Assembly (NCBI GenBank): GCA_964544055.1
Contig: CAZJAA010000007.1
Location: 22,638 to 86,637, forward strand
Origin: SIG299 sp964544055
GTDB lineage: Bacteria > Bacillota > Clostridia > Lachnospirales > Lachnospiraceae
Length of the DNA stretch: 64,000 nucleotides
Direction of reading: 5' to 3'
Below are positions 27,497 through 35,441 of this stretch, one piece after another; position 1 is the stretch's first letter; each line of letters opens with the position of its first letter. A program made the position numbers and the translations under genes. Below the pieces are notes generated by a model. It saw only the letters and a program-made list of their open reading frames with translations, was not told where the DNA came from and ran no database searches.

Positions 27497-28618
27497 TTAT
27501 AATTCGTACCGTGCTTCTTTTTCTACTACAATTTTGATTTTGCCCGGTTCTCCGATATGACTGGAATTTGGTTTTATCGAATCACGGCTTTCCACCACAC
27601 AGTTTTCAATCACAACATTGTCACCAATATGCACATCATTTAAAACAATACTGTTTTTAATGATGCTGTTGTTTCCTACATATACCTTTTTGAAAAGAAC
27701 GGAATTTTCCACGGTACCGTTTAAAATACAACCACTGGATACCAGACTGTTTTTTACGGAAGAACCCGGATTGTATTTTGCCGGAGGGCAGTCATCAATT
27801 CTGGAGTATACATCTGGATATTCCTTGAAGAAATAGTTTCGGATACCCTTGTCCAAAAAGTCCATGTTTGTGCTGTAGTAAGCGTCCACTGTGGAAATAT
27901 TGCTCCAATAGTCATCCATTTCATAGGCATAAATCTTTTTACTGTCTTTGTAACGGATTAAAATATCCTTTACCAAATCATGCCGTTCTTCTTTTTCTGC
28001 TTCTTCAATCAGTTCGATAAGAAGTCTTCTTCGGATAATATAAATACCGGTGGAAATAGTGTTGCTGCGTGAAACAAGCGGCTTTTCTTCAAATTCGGTA
28101 ATTCGGCCGGTTTCGTCTACCGCAACCACGCCAAAACGGGTAGCATCCTCCTCCGGATCAAGAACCTTAGTAACTACTGTAATGTCAGCCTTTTTTTCCA
28201 CATGCTGTTCCAGCACCTTATTGTAGTCCAGCTTGTATACACAGTCACCGGAAGCAATTACCACATATGGTTCGTGACTGTTCTTCAAAAAAGTCAGATT
28301 CTGTGCAATGGCATCTGCCGTACCGCGGTACCAGAAGCCATTGTCTTTTGTTACGGTTGGTGTGAATACAAACAAACCGCCCTGCTTTCTGCCAAAATCC
28401 CACCATTTGGAAGAACTTAAGTGCTCATTTAAGGAGCGGGAATTAAACTGGGTTAAAACAGCAACCTTCTGTACATGGGAATTGGACATGCTGCTCAGTG
28501 CAAAGTCAATGGCACGATAGCTTCCTGCAATCGGCATAGCCGCAACTGCACGCTTATTGGAAAGCTCCTGCATCTTTATGTTGTTACCACCTGCTAAAAT
28601 AATACCTATTGCTCTCAT
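27497..28618 (-). CDS. glgD: Glucose-1-phosphate adenylyltransferase subunit GlgD
   Basis: 373-residue second subunit of ADP-glucose pyrophosphorylase. The nucleotidyltransferase fold opens with GIILAGGNNI, a degenerate form of the GGxGxRL loop of GlgC, as is usual for GlgD. It continues with SGDCVYKLD and a C-terminal left-handed beta helix with hexapeptide repeats. GlgD modulates GlgC and is nearly inactive alone. Start overlaps the glgC stop by 4 bases (ATGA), so the pair is translationally coupled. Confidence 0.95.
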   Translation of the reverse strand: MRAIGIILAGGNNIKMQELSNKRAVAAMPIAGSYRAIDFALSSMSNSHVQKVAVLTQFNSRSLNEHLSSSKWWDFGRKQGGLFVFTPTVTKDNGFWYRGTADAIAQNLTFLKNSHEPYVVIASGDCVYKLDYNKVLEQHVEKKADITVVTKVLDPEEDATRFGVVAVDETGRITEFEEKPLVSRSNTISTGIYIIRRRLLIELIEEAEKEERHDLVKDILIRYKDSKKIYAYEMDDYWSNISTVDAYYSTNMDFLDKGIRNYFFKEYPDVYSRIDDCPPAKYNPGSSVKNSLVSSGCILNGTVENSVLFKKVYVGNNSIIKNSIVLNDVHIGDNVVIENCVVESRDSIKPNSSHIGEPGKIKIVVEKEARYEL

Positions 28619-29889
28619 CTGCCATCACCTACCTTAATAATATTCTGACCGGATTCCAAAGTTCCATGCGGATAATCATCTATTGTGGTTCCGCCGGAAA
28701 TTGCAACATTTTTGCCAATATGAACCCGGTTTGGAATAATGGAGTTTTCTCCAATGGTTACAAGCCCACCATTATAGATATCCGGCTTCCATTCGTTTGG
28801 AGCTTCTTCGCCGACACCAAGTCCGCACTCCCAGCCGATTACACAGTTTTCAGCAATAATTGCCTTGTCGATTTTTGTGTCGTGACCAATTTCCGTGCCT
28901 TTCATAATGATGGAGTTGCGAATTACGCAGCCCTCGGAAACAAGTACACCCGGGCCAATAATGGAATTATGTACTTCTCCGTAAATTTCTGCACCCTCAC
29001 CGATGATGGAGCGTTCTACAACTGCGTCCTCGGCAATATACTGTGGTGGGATTACATCGGCCTTTGTGTAAACTTTCCAGAATTCTTCATATAAATTGAA
29101 CTCCGGAATCAGGTCGATAAGCTCCATGTTGGATTCCCAATAAGAAGATAATGTTCCGACATCTTTCCAGTAGCCATTGAACTCATATGCAAATACGCGG
29201 TCACCACGCTTGTGGCAATATGGAATAATGTGCTTGCCGAAGTCACAGCCAGGCTGCTCAGAAAGCGTAATCAAGGCTTCTCTTAATACCTTCCACGAGA
29301 AGATATAAATGCCCATGGAAGCCAGGTTGCTGCGCGGATTTTTCGGTTTTTCTTCGAAATCCACAATTCTTCTTGTGTCATCCGTAATGACAATGCCAAA
29401 ACGATGTGCTTCTTCCATTGGAACCGGAATGGTTGCCATGGTAATGTCAGCCTTGTTTGCCTTGTGGAAGTCCAGCATTACTTCGTAGTCCATTTTGTAA
29501 ATATGGTCACCACCAAGAATAAGCACATATTCCGGATTAAACTGCTCCATATATTTCAGATTCTGGTAAATAGCATTTGCCGTGCCGGTATACCATTCAC
29601 TGTTTGTACTCTTCTCATATGGAGGAAGAACAGAAACACCACCTACATTTCGATCTAAATCCCACGGAATACCAATGCCAATATGGGTATTTAATCTGAG
29701 TGGTTGATACTGGGTAAGCACACCCACGGTGTCTACACCGGAATTGATACAGTTGCTGAGTGGAAAATCGATAATGCGGTACTTTCCGCCAAAGGTTACT
29801 GCCGGCTTCGCTATCGAGGAGGTTAAAACACCAAGACGCGAGCCCTGTCCGCCTGCTAACAGCATGGCTATCATTTCTTTTTTAATCAC
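28615..29889 (-). CDS. glgC: Glucose-1-phosphate adenylyltransferase GlgC
   Basis: 424-residue catalytic subunit that makes ADP-glucose for glycogen synthesis from ATP and glucose-1-phosphate. The active loop AMLLAGGQGSRLG is intact; others are KPAVTFGGKYRIIDF, GGDHIYKMDY and VDFEEKP. The C-terminal half is a beta helix used in allosteric control. I place the start at GTG 29889, reading VIKKEMIAML with fMet, because GGAGG lies 8 bases upstream and family members begin at this point; ATG at 29904 overlaps that sequence. It has its own promoter at 29946-29974, divergent from murC. Confidence 0.95.
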   Translation of the reverse strand: MIKKEMIAMLLAGGQGSRLGVLTSSIAKPAVTFGGKYRIIDFPLSNCINSGVDTVGVLTQYQPLRLNTHIGIGIPWDLDRNVGGVSVLPPYEKSTNSEWYTGTANAIYQNLKYMEQFNPEYVLILGGDHIYKMDYEVMLDFHKANKADITMATIPVPMEEAHRFGIVITDDTRRIVDFEEKPKNPRSNLASMGIYIFSWKVLREALITLSEQPGCDFGKHIIPYCHKRGDRVFAYEFNGYWKDVGTLSSYWESNMELIDLIPEFNLYEEFWKVYTKADVIPPQYIAEDAVVERSIIGEGAEIYGEVHNSIIGPGVLVSEGCVIRNSIIMKGTEIGHDTKIDKAIIAENCVIGWECGLGVGEEAPNEWKPDIYNGGLVTIGENSIIPNRVHIGKNVAISGGTTIDDYPHGTLESGQNIIKVGDGR

Positions 29890-29945
29890 ACGATTATCCT
29901 CCATTCTTCAAAGCGTTTCACGCTGTATTATTGTTTTATAAAATG

Positions 29946-29974
29946 ATTATACCACTTATTTTCGAAAAAGTGAA
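29946..29974 (-). promoter_or_regulatory. Sigma-A promoter of glgC-glgD
   Basis: On minus: TTCACT (29974-29969), 17-base spacer, perfect TATAAT (29951-29946), about 57 bases before the glgC start. Confidence 0.65.
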
Positions 29975-30079
29975 TATTTTTACAAAAAATCTTTTAACAA
30001 TTTTATTTTTTTTATTAATTTTTACCAAAGAATATCTTTTTGTCAAAAAATTGGATATTCTGTATTTAGAAAAGAAGCT

Positions 30080-30107
30080 TTGCTTTTTACCATAAAAATG
30101 GTATAAT
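30080..30107 (+). promoter_or_regulatory. Sigma-A promoter of murC
   Basis: TTGCTT at 30080-30085, 16-base spacer, perfect TATAAT at 30102-30107; the murC ATG is 74 bases downstream after GGGGG. The ~170 bases between this and the glgC promoter are AT-rich and otherwise featureless. Confidence 0.6.
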
Positions 30108-30181
30108 GTGTGCAAAAGGTTGTATTTCCATAGTGAAACACCCTTTTTACATCTCCATTCATTTTAACAAGGGGGACTCTT

Positions 30182-31588
30182 ATGTATCAGATTGATTTTA
30201 ACAAACCTGTCCATATTCACTTCATCGGCATCGGCGGCATCAGCATGAGTGCTCTTGCAAGGCTTTTAAAAAGCCGCAGTTTTTTGATTTCCGGCTCCGA
30301 CTGGCATGAAAGTGATTTAACCAATAAGCTGGAAGCCGAGGGCATCCGGGTACATATCGGGCAGCGTGCCGAAAATATCACCGACGACACCGACCTGATT
30401 GTATACACGGCTGCCGTCCATGAAGACAACGCAGAATACTGCGCTGCCCTTAAAAAAAACATTCCTCTTATGCCACGCTCTGTTCTGCTCGGTCAGATTA
30501 TGAAACAATATCCGCACGCAGTCGGCATTTCCGGCACCCACGGAAAAACCACTACCACCTCCATTCTCTCGGTTTTACTGCTGGCAGGAGAGCTTGACCC
30601 TACCATTACCGTTGGCGGTGTCCTTAATTTAATCGGCGGAAACCTCCGCATCGGAAGTTCCGATTATTTTATCGCTGAGGCGTGCGAATACACCAACACA
30701 TTTTTATCGCTATATCCGACCGATGTCATCATATTAAATATAGAAGAAGACCACCTGGACTTTTTCAAGGACATCGCCGACATCCGTGCTTCCTTTGCCA
30801 AATACGTTTCTCTTGTTCCGGCAGACGGTACCGCCATTGTCAATGCTGAAATTGAGGACTATGCAGCCCTGTTTTCCGGTGCCTCCTGCACCCTGGAAAG
30901 CTACGGCATCCTCGACAAAACAATTTCTTTGGAAAGCCCGTCCTCACCATATACTTATGCAGCTGCCAATGTAACTTATGACAACAACGGCTGTGGTTCT
31001 TTTGATTTTATTGCCAATCAGGAATTTGTAGGCAGAGTCCAAATGGGCGTTGCAGGCAGACATAACGTTTCCAATGCCCTGCCGGCCATTGCCCTCGCAT
31101 TAAAATACGGTGTTTCCATGGAAACCATTATTTCGGCACTTCCTTCGTTTACCGGAACAAAACGCCGCTTTGAATGCAAGGGAACTCTGGGTGAAATTCA
31201 GATTTATGATGATTATGCCCACCATCCAACCGAAATCCGTGCTACGCTGTCTTCAGCACACCGGGGACAGAAGCGCACCATCACCGTATTCCAACCGCAC
31301 ACCTATACGCGAACCAAAGCACTACTGTCTGATTTTGCCGAAGCGTTGTCCCTGTCTGATGTCGTTGTTCTTGCAAAAATTTATGCTGCCAGAGAAACGG
31401 ACACACTCGGTATTTCCTCTCAGACTCTTGCCGACGAAATTTCAAAAAAGGGTAAAGAAGTTTACTGTTTTGAAACTTTTAGCGAAATTGAAAATTTTTT
31501 ATTGCAATTTTGTGTGCCGGGAGACCTGTTAATAACTATGGGAGCCGGAGATATCGTAAAAGTGGGCGAAAATCTGCTCGGCATTTAA
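30182..31588 (+). CDS. murC: UDP-N-acetylmuramate--L-alanine ligase
   Basis: 468-residue cytoplasmic Mur ligase that adds the first L-Ala to UDP-MurNAc with ATP. N-terminal domain begins with HFIGIGGISMSALA (UDP-MurNAc binding); the P loop is GISGTHGKTTTTS (~118); EACEY and the metal-binding NIEEDHLD box follow; the C-terminal domain has YDDYAHHPTEI. Length fits MurC. Start follows GGGGG by 6-7 bases. Replication genes dnaD and dnaI follow after a terminator. Confidence 0.98.
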   Translation: MYQIDFNKPVHIHFIGIGGISMSALARLLKSRSFLISGSDWHESDLTNKLEAEGIRVHIGQRAENITDDTDLIVYTAAVHEDNAEYCAALKKNIPLMPRSVLLGQIMKQYPHAVGISGTHGKTTTTSILSVLLLAGELDPTITVGGVLNLIGGNLRIGSSDYFIAEACEYTNTFLSLYPTDVIILNIEEDHLDFFKDIADIRASFAKYVSLVPADGTAIVNAEIEDYAALFSGASCTLESYGILDKTISLESPSSPYTYAAANVTYDNNGCGSFDFIANQEFVGRVQMGVAGRHNVSNALPAIALALKYGVSMETIISALPSFTGTKRRFECKGTLGEIQIYDDYAHHPTEIRATLSSAHRGQKRTITVFQPHTYTRTKALLSDFAEALSLSDVVVLAKIYAARETDTLGISSQTLADEISKKGKEVYCFETFSEIENFLLQFCVPGDLLITMGAGDIVKVGENLLGI

Positions 31589-31589
31589 A

Positions 31590-31770
31590 TTATCCACACA
31601 ATCCACAGCTTATCCACAACAATGTGAAAAAATAAGCTGTGGATTACTTTTTTCAGAAAAAGTGGTTTTTTTCGAAATTAGACATCCGTAGAACCCCCAA
31701 AATATCGATTTTACCAAAAATTGACATTTTAACTTTTGACATTTCCACAGAGTTATCCACATTATCCACA
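31590..31770 (+). promoter_or_regulatory. Cluster of DnaA boxes upstream of dnaD-dnaI
   Basis: Four perfect copies of the DnaA box TTATCCACA, all on plus: 31590-31598, 31610-31618, 31753-31761 and 31762-31770 (the last two abut). A one-mismatch copy lies on the opposite strand at 31638-31646, and weaker ones at 31599-31607 and 31741-31749. They lie within 180 bases, between murC and a replication-initiation operon. Autoregulation by DnaA or a DnaA-titrating site is likely (inference). Confidence 0.7.
31600..31653 (+). terminator. Intrinsic terminator of murC that carries DnaA boxes
   Basis: Perfect 14-bp arms at 31600-31613 and 31632-31645 (AATCCACAGCTTAT and its complement), 18-base loop, then ACTTTTTTC. 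The arms contain or overlap DnaA-like boxes. Confidence 0.75.
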
Positions 31771-31826
31771 AAATCGTTCTACGAGACGTGTACAAAATTC
31801 CGCCTATTTCCGAAATTTTCGAAATG

Positions 31827-31835
31827 TGTTATACT
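31827..31835 (+). promoter_or_regulatory. Extended -10 promoter of dnaD
   Basis: TGT followed by TATACT (31830-31835) gives an extended -10; the -35 position (TTTCCG, 31807-31812) is weak. The tandem DnaA boxes end 60 bases upstream of the -10. dnaD starts 53 bases downstream. Confidence 0.5.
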
Positions 31836-31887
31836 CATTCTTGCGTCGGATTCTGACGCACTTTTTTACCGAATGGGAGCAAAAACT

Positions 31888-32988
31888 ATGAACACTATTT
31901 CAATCAACACCGAACGCAAATTCAGTGCCACCGTGGTTCCAAACCAGTTTATCGATTATTATATGCCAACCGCTAACGGTGCCTATGTAAAGGTTTATTT
32001 ATACTTACTTCGTTGTCTTTCCGGTGTTACAACGCCGTTTTCACTTTCCACCGCAGCAGATGCGCTGGACGAAACAGAAAAAGATATTATCCGTGCCCTT
32101 TCCTACTGGGAAAAAAACAATGTGGTATCCTTAAGCAAAGAGGAAGACAGCCTGACCGGCATTACCCTTTTGGATTTAAACGTGGATTCCATACTTCCAA
32201 AGCCTGCCGAGCCACAAAGCGGTATGGTTATCTCCATTGAGAAATACCGCCGTGAAAACCGGCCGGAGTCAGCCGCAGAGGAGCTTTACAAGCGTCCTTT
32301 TTATACGGATGAGCAATTAGATGAGCTTCGGCAGAACAACGATATTTCCATGGTTTTTAACGCCATAGAAGTATATCTGGAGCGTTTGCTCACACCACAG
32401 GACATCAACCTTGTTGCTTTTCTTTATGACAAGCTCCATTTTTCCTCCGACCTGATTCTGCATCTGTACGAATACTGTGTCGGAAAAAACAAAAAGAAAA
32501 GTGAGTACATAGAAAAAGTAGCCATTTCCTGGCATCAGGAGGGCATCGACACGGTAGAAAAAGCACGAGAGTACAGCATTCTTTACGATACCTGCTTCAA
32601 TGCCGTAAACAAAGTGTTTGCCCTGGGGCGTATGCCGATTGGTCCGGAACGTGATTTCATTCGTAAATGGAGCTCCTGGAAGCTAAATCCGGAGCTGATT
32701 GAAGAGGCCTGCAACCGTACCATTTTAAACATCAACAAGCCCGATTTCAAATATACCGACCGCATTTTAGACAGCTGGCATTCCGCAGGTGCAGATACCC
32801 TTTCTGCGGTTAAGGCACTAGATGCTACCCATGCCCTGATGCATCCACGCCAGACTCCAAATGATTCCGCAATGCGTCAGGTAACTCCAATGACAAAATC
32901 CGCAGGCAGCTATAACAGCTACCCGCAGCGTCAATATTCCAGTCAGGAATTGTCCGACTTGGAAAGCCAGTTATTAAAGCAAATGTAA
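31888..32988 (+). CDS. DnaD-domain replication initiation protein
   Basis: 366-residue protein of the Firmicute helicase-loading pathway. N-terminal winged-helix region (about 1-110: FIDYYMPTANGAYVKVYLYLLR), a linker, then two DnaD-type C-terminal modules (about 150-340) with the helical pattern VEKAREYSILYDTCFNAVN. The tail is Gln/Ser-rich and polar. ATG at 31888 follows GGGAG by 8 bases; the frame is open further upstream through the DnaA boxes, but without a ribosome binding site. Next to the DnaI-type loader, as is usual in Clostridia. Confidence 0.88.
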   Translation: MNTISINTERKFSATVVPNQFIDYYMPTANGAYVKVYLYLLRCLSGVTTPFSLSTAADALDETEKDIIRALSYWEKNNVVSLSKEEDSLTGITLLDLNVDSILPKPAEPQSGMVISIEKYRRENRPESAAEELYKRPFYTDEQLDELRQNNDISMVFNAIEVYLERLLTPQDINLVAFLYDKLHFSSDLILHLYEYCVGKNKKKSEYIEKVAISWHQEGIDTVEKAREYSILYDTCFNAVNKVFALGRMPIGPERDFIRKWSSWKLNPELIEEACNRTILNINKPDFKYTDRILDSWHSAGADTLSAVKALDATHALMHPRQTPNDSAMRQVTPMTKSAGSYNSYPQRQYSSQELSDLESQLLKQM

Positions 32989-33050
32989 AAAAATCTGTGA
33001 AGCGTTACCTAAACAGGAAACGAACGAACAGCCAAGACGGAGGTAGCTTC

Positions 33051-34049
33051 ATGTCTTTAAAAAATTATCAGTACAATGCAATTATGCGTACTTATGACGA
33101 GCGGCAGGCAGCAGTGCGTGCGCAGCTGGAGGCCCGCCAGAAAGAAATTGAGCAAAAGATTCCGGACTACGCCCTGTTGCAAAAAAAAATCGTGGATAAT
33201 TCCATGGATTATGCCCGCACCTTCCTTTTTTCGAATGAATCCGAAAAGAATGCGGCAAAGCTCCGGGAACAAAACGCCATGCTTTCCCGGCAAAAAGAAG
33301 AACTTCTTACGGCAAACGGTTATCCTGCCGACTATCTTTCACCAGTTTACATTTGCAGCGACTGCAAGGACACCGGCATGATAGGCGAAGAACGCTGTCA
33401 CTGTTTCAAGCAGGCAGTTGTTAACCTTCTCTATGCACAATCCAATATTGCAGACATCCTGAAAGAAGAAAATTTTGACACCTTTTCTTTCGATTACTAC
33501 AGCACTACAGTCGCAGATCCAAAAACAAAGCTGACATCACGTCAGAACATCGAACGCATTTATGACACCTGCCAGTCTTTCGTCAAAAACTTCGACAAAG
33601 AATTTAACAACCTTTTATTTTACGGCAACTCCGGGCTTGGAAAAACCTTCCTTTCCCACTGCATTGCCAGAGAGCTGCTCGGCAGTGCCCACACCGTGTT
33701 GTATCTGACCGCATACGAATTATTTGACATTTTAGGCAAAGCAATGCACAATGAGGATGAAACACTCTCTGCGTCCGCAGAACACATTTTAGACTGCGAC
33801 CTGCTCATCATTGATGACCTTGGTACAGAGCTTGCCACCGCCTTTACCATGTCGCGTCTTAATCTGTGCATCAACGAACGCTTTCTGAACCACCGCTCCA
33901 CCATTATTTCCACAAATTTTGGTGTGCAGGAGCTGGCAGACCGCTATGGTGAGCGTAATTTTTCCAGAATTTTCAGCAGCTATACCCCACTCCGCTTCTT
34001 CGGAGAGGATATCCGCCTGAAGAAAAAAGTTGGAAAGAAATCACCTTGA
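33051..34049 (+). CDS. DnaC/DnaI-type helicase loader ATPase
   Basis: 332-residue AAA+ protein that loads the replicative helicase. N-terminal helical region (1-95), a zinc-binding segment CSDCKDTGMIGEERCHC (~101-117), then the AAA+ core with Walker A GNSGLGKT (~190), Walker B CDLLIIDDLG and sensor STNF. Start at 33051 follows GGAGG by 7 bases; an upstream frame from 32997 is less likely. Pairs with the DnaD protein 62 bases upstream. Confidence 0.93.
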   Translation: MSLKNYQYNAIMRTYDERQAAVRAQLEARQKEIEQKIPDYALLQKKIVDNSMDYARTFLFSNESEKNAAKLREQNAMLSRQKEELLTANGYPADYLSPVYICSDCKDTGMIGEERCHCFKQAVVNLLYAQSNIADILKEENFDTFSFDYYSTTVADPKTKLTSRQNIERIYDTCQSFVKNFDKEFNNLLFYGNSGLGKTFLSHCIARELLGSAHTVLYLTAYELFDILGKAMHNEDETLSASAEHILDCDLLIIDDLGTELATAFTMSRLNLCINERFLNHRSTIISTNFGVQELADRYGERNFSRIFSSYTPLRFFGEDIRLKKKVGKKSP

Positions 34050-34198
34050 CAAAATACAGTATCAAGGCTATGATTATTTCGTTTGAAAATCTAACCCTAC
34101 TATTTTGTCACAGCCTGTTCCGGTAACAATGGAACCGCACCGGGCAATGCCGCTTGCGGTCAAAAAATAAAACATCACACAATATGGAGGATAACACC

Positions 34199-35380
34199 AT
34201 GCCACAGCAGGAAGACTACTTAGCAACCATTCCGGTAGGAAAACTCGGAATCATCGCTTTGGAAAGTTCCAAATCCATCGCCAAGAAAGTTGATGACTAC
34301 ATTGTCGAATGGAGAGAAGCCCGCAATCACGAGCATACAGAAACTATCCACTTTAATGATTACAAGAAAGACTCTTATCTGGTTACTACCCAATGCCCAC
34401 GTTTTGGTACCGGCGAAGCAAAAGGTATCATTCGTCAGTCCGTTCGCGGTGACGACCTGTACATTCTCGTCGATGTCACCAACCACAGCCTGACCTATAC
34501 CGTTTGCGGCAACGACAACCATATGTCCCCGGATGACCATTTCGCTGATTTAAAAAGAGTCATAGCTGCTGTAAACGGCAAGGCACGCCGCATTACTGTT
34601 ATCATGCCATTCTTATATGAAAGCAGACAGCACAAAAGAAGTGCCAGAGAATCCTTAGACTGTGCTCTTGCCCTGCAGGAGCTGGTAAACATGGGTGTAG
34701 ACAGCATTATCACGTTCGATGCTCACGACCCTCGCGTACAAAACGCCATTCCGTTGAAAACCTTTGAGAACGTGCTGCCAACCTACCAGTTTATCAAGGC
34801 TCTGCTTCGTAACGTACCAGACCTTATTATGGACAACCAGCATATGATGGTTATCAGTCCGGACGAAGGAGCCATGGGACGTGCGGTGTACTTTGGAAAC
34901 ATCATGGGAGCCGATGTCGGTATGTTCTATAAAAGACGTGACTACACCACGGTTGTCAACGGTCGCAATCCAATCGTTGCACATGAATTTTTAGGAAGCG
35001 ACGTAGAAAGCAGGGATGTTATCATCATTGATGACATGATTTCTTCCGGCGAAAGTATGTTGGACACTGCCAAGGAATTAAAAAAGCGTAAAGCAAAACG
35101 TATTTTTATCTGCTCCACGTTTGGACTTTTTACAAACGGTTTTGCCAAATTTGACGCTGCCTATGCAGATGGTCTTATTGACCGTGTCATTACCACCAAC
35201 CTGATTTATCAGTCCGAAGAGCTGCTCTCCAAGCCGTACTATATCAGTGCCGACATGAGCAAATACATTGCCCTTCTGATTGATACGTTAAACCACGACG
35301 GTTCTATTTCCAATTTATTAAGCCCCTCCGATCGAATTCGTGCCTGTATTGAAAAATACAACAACCATCAGTTAATCTAG
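34199..35380 (+). CDS. prs: Ribose-phosphate pyrophosphokinase (long form)
   Basis: 393-residue PRPP synthetase, making PRPP from ribose-5-phosphate and ATP for nucleotides, His and Trp. Seen: SRQHKRSARES (ATP region), FDAHDP (metal and ATP site, ~178), and the PRPP loop VIIIDDMISSGES (~273-287). It is ~75 residues longer than the usual ~315, with an N-terminal extension and internal differences, as in a group found in Clostridia. Start at 34199 chosen because GGAGG lies 8 bases before it; ATG at 34184 overlaps that site. A strong terminator follows. Confidence 0.93.
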   Translation: MPQQEDYLATIPVGKLGIIALESSKSIAKKVDDYIVEWREARNHEHTETIHFNDYKKDSYLVTTQCPRFGTGEAKGIIRQSVRGDDLYILVDVTNHSLTYTVCGNDNHMSPDDHFADLKRVIAAVNGKARRITVIMPFLYESRQHKRSARESLDCALALQELVNMGVDSIITFDAHDPRVQNAIPLKTFENVLPTYQFIKALLRNVPDLIMDNQHMMVISPDEGAMGRAVYFGNIMGADVGMFYKRRDYTTVVNGRNPIVAHEFLGSDVESRDVIIIDDMISSGESMLDTAKELKKRKAKRIFICSTFGLFTNGFAKFDAAYADGLIDRVITTNLIYQSEELLSKPYYISADMSKYIALLIDTLNHDGSISNLLSPSDRIRACIEKYNNHQLI

Positions 35381-35402
35381 TACAACGGTTTATTGTAAAG
35401 AA

Positions 35403-35441
35403 CCCCCGGTACATTTTCTGCAAAATGTACCGGGGGCTTTT
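35403..35441. terminator. Strong bidirectional terminator between prs and the PBP gene
   Basis: Perfect 15-bp stem (35403-35417 with 35422-35436) and a 4-base loop CTGC, then CTTTTATT on plus and TTCTTTA on minus. It separates convergent genes. Confidence 0.93.

Noticed and set aside
31590..31770. DnaA-box cluster as the chromosomal origin
   Set aside because: No dnaA, dnaN, recF or gyrase genes are nearby and no clear AT-rich unwinding element with DnaA-trio repeats is seen, so a regulatory or titration site is more likely.
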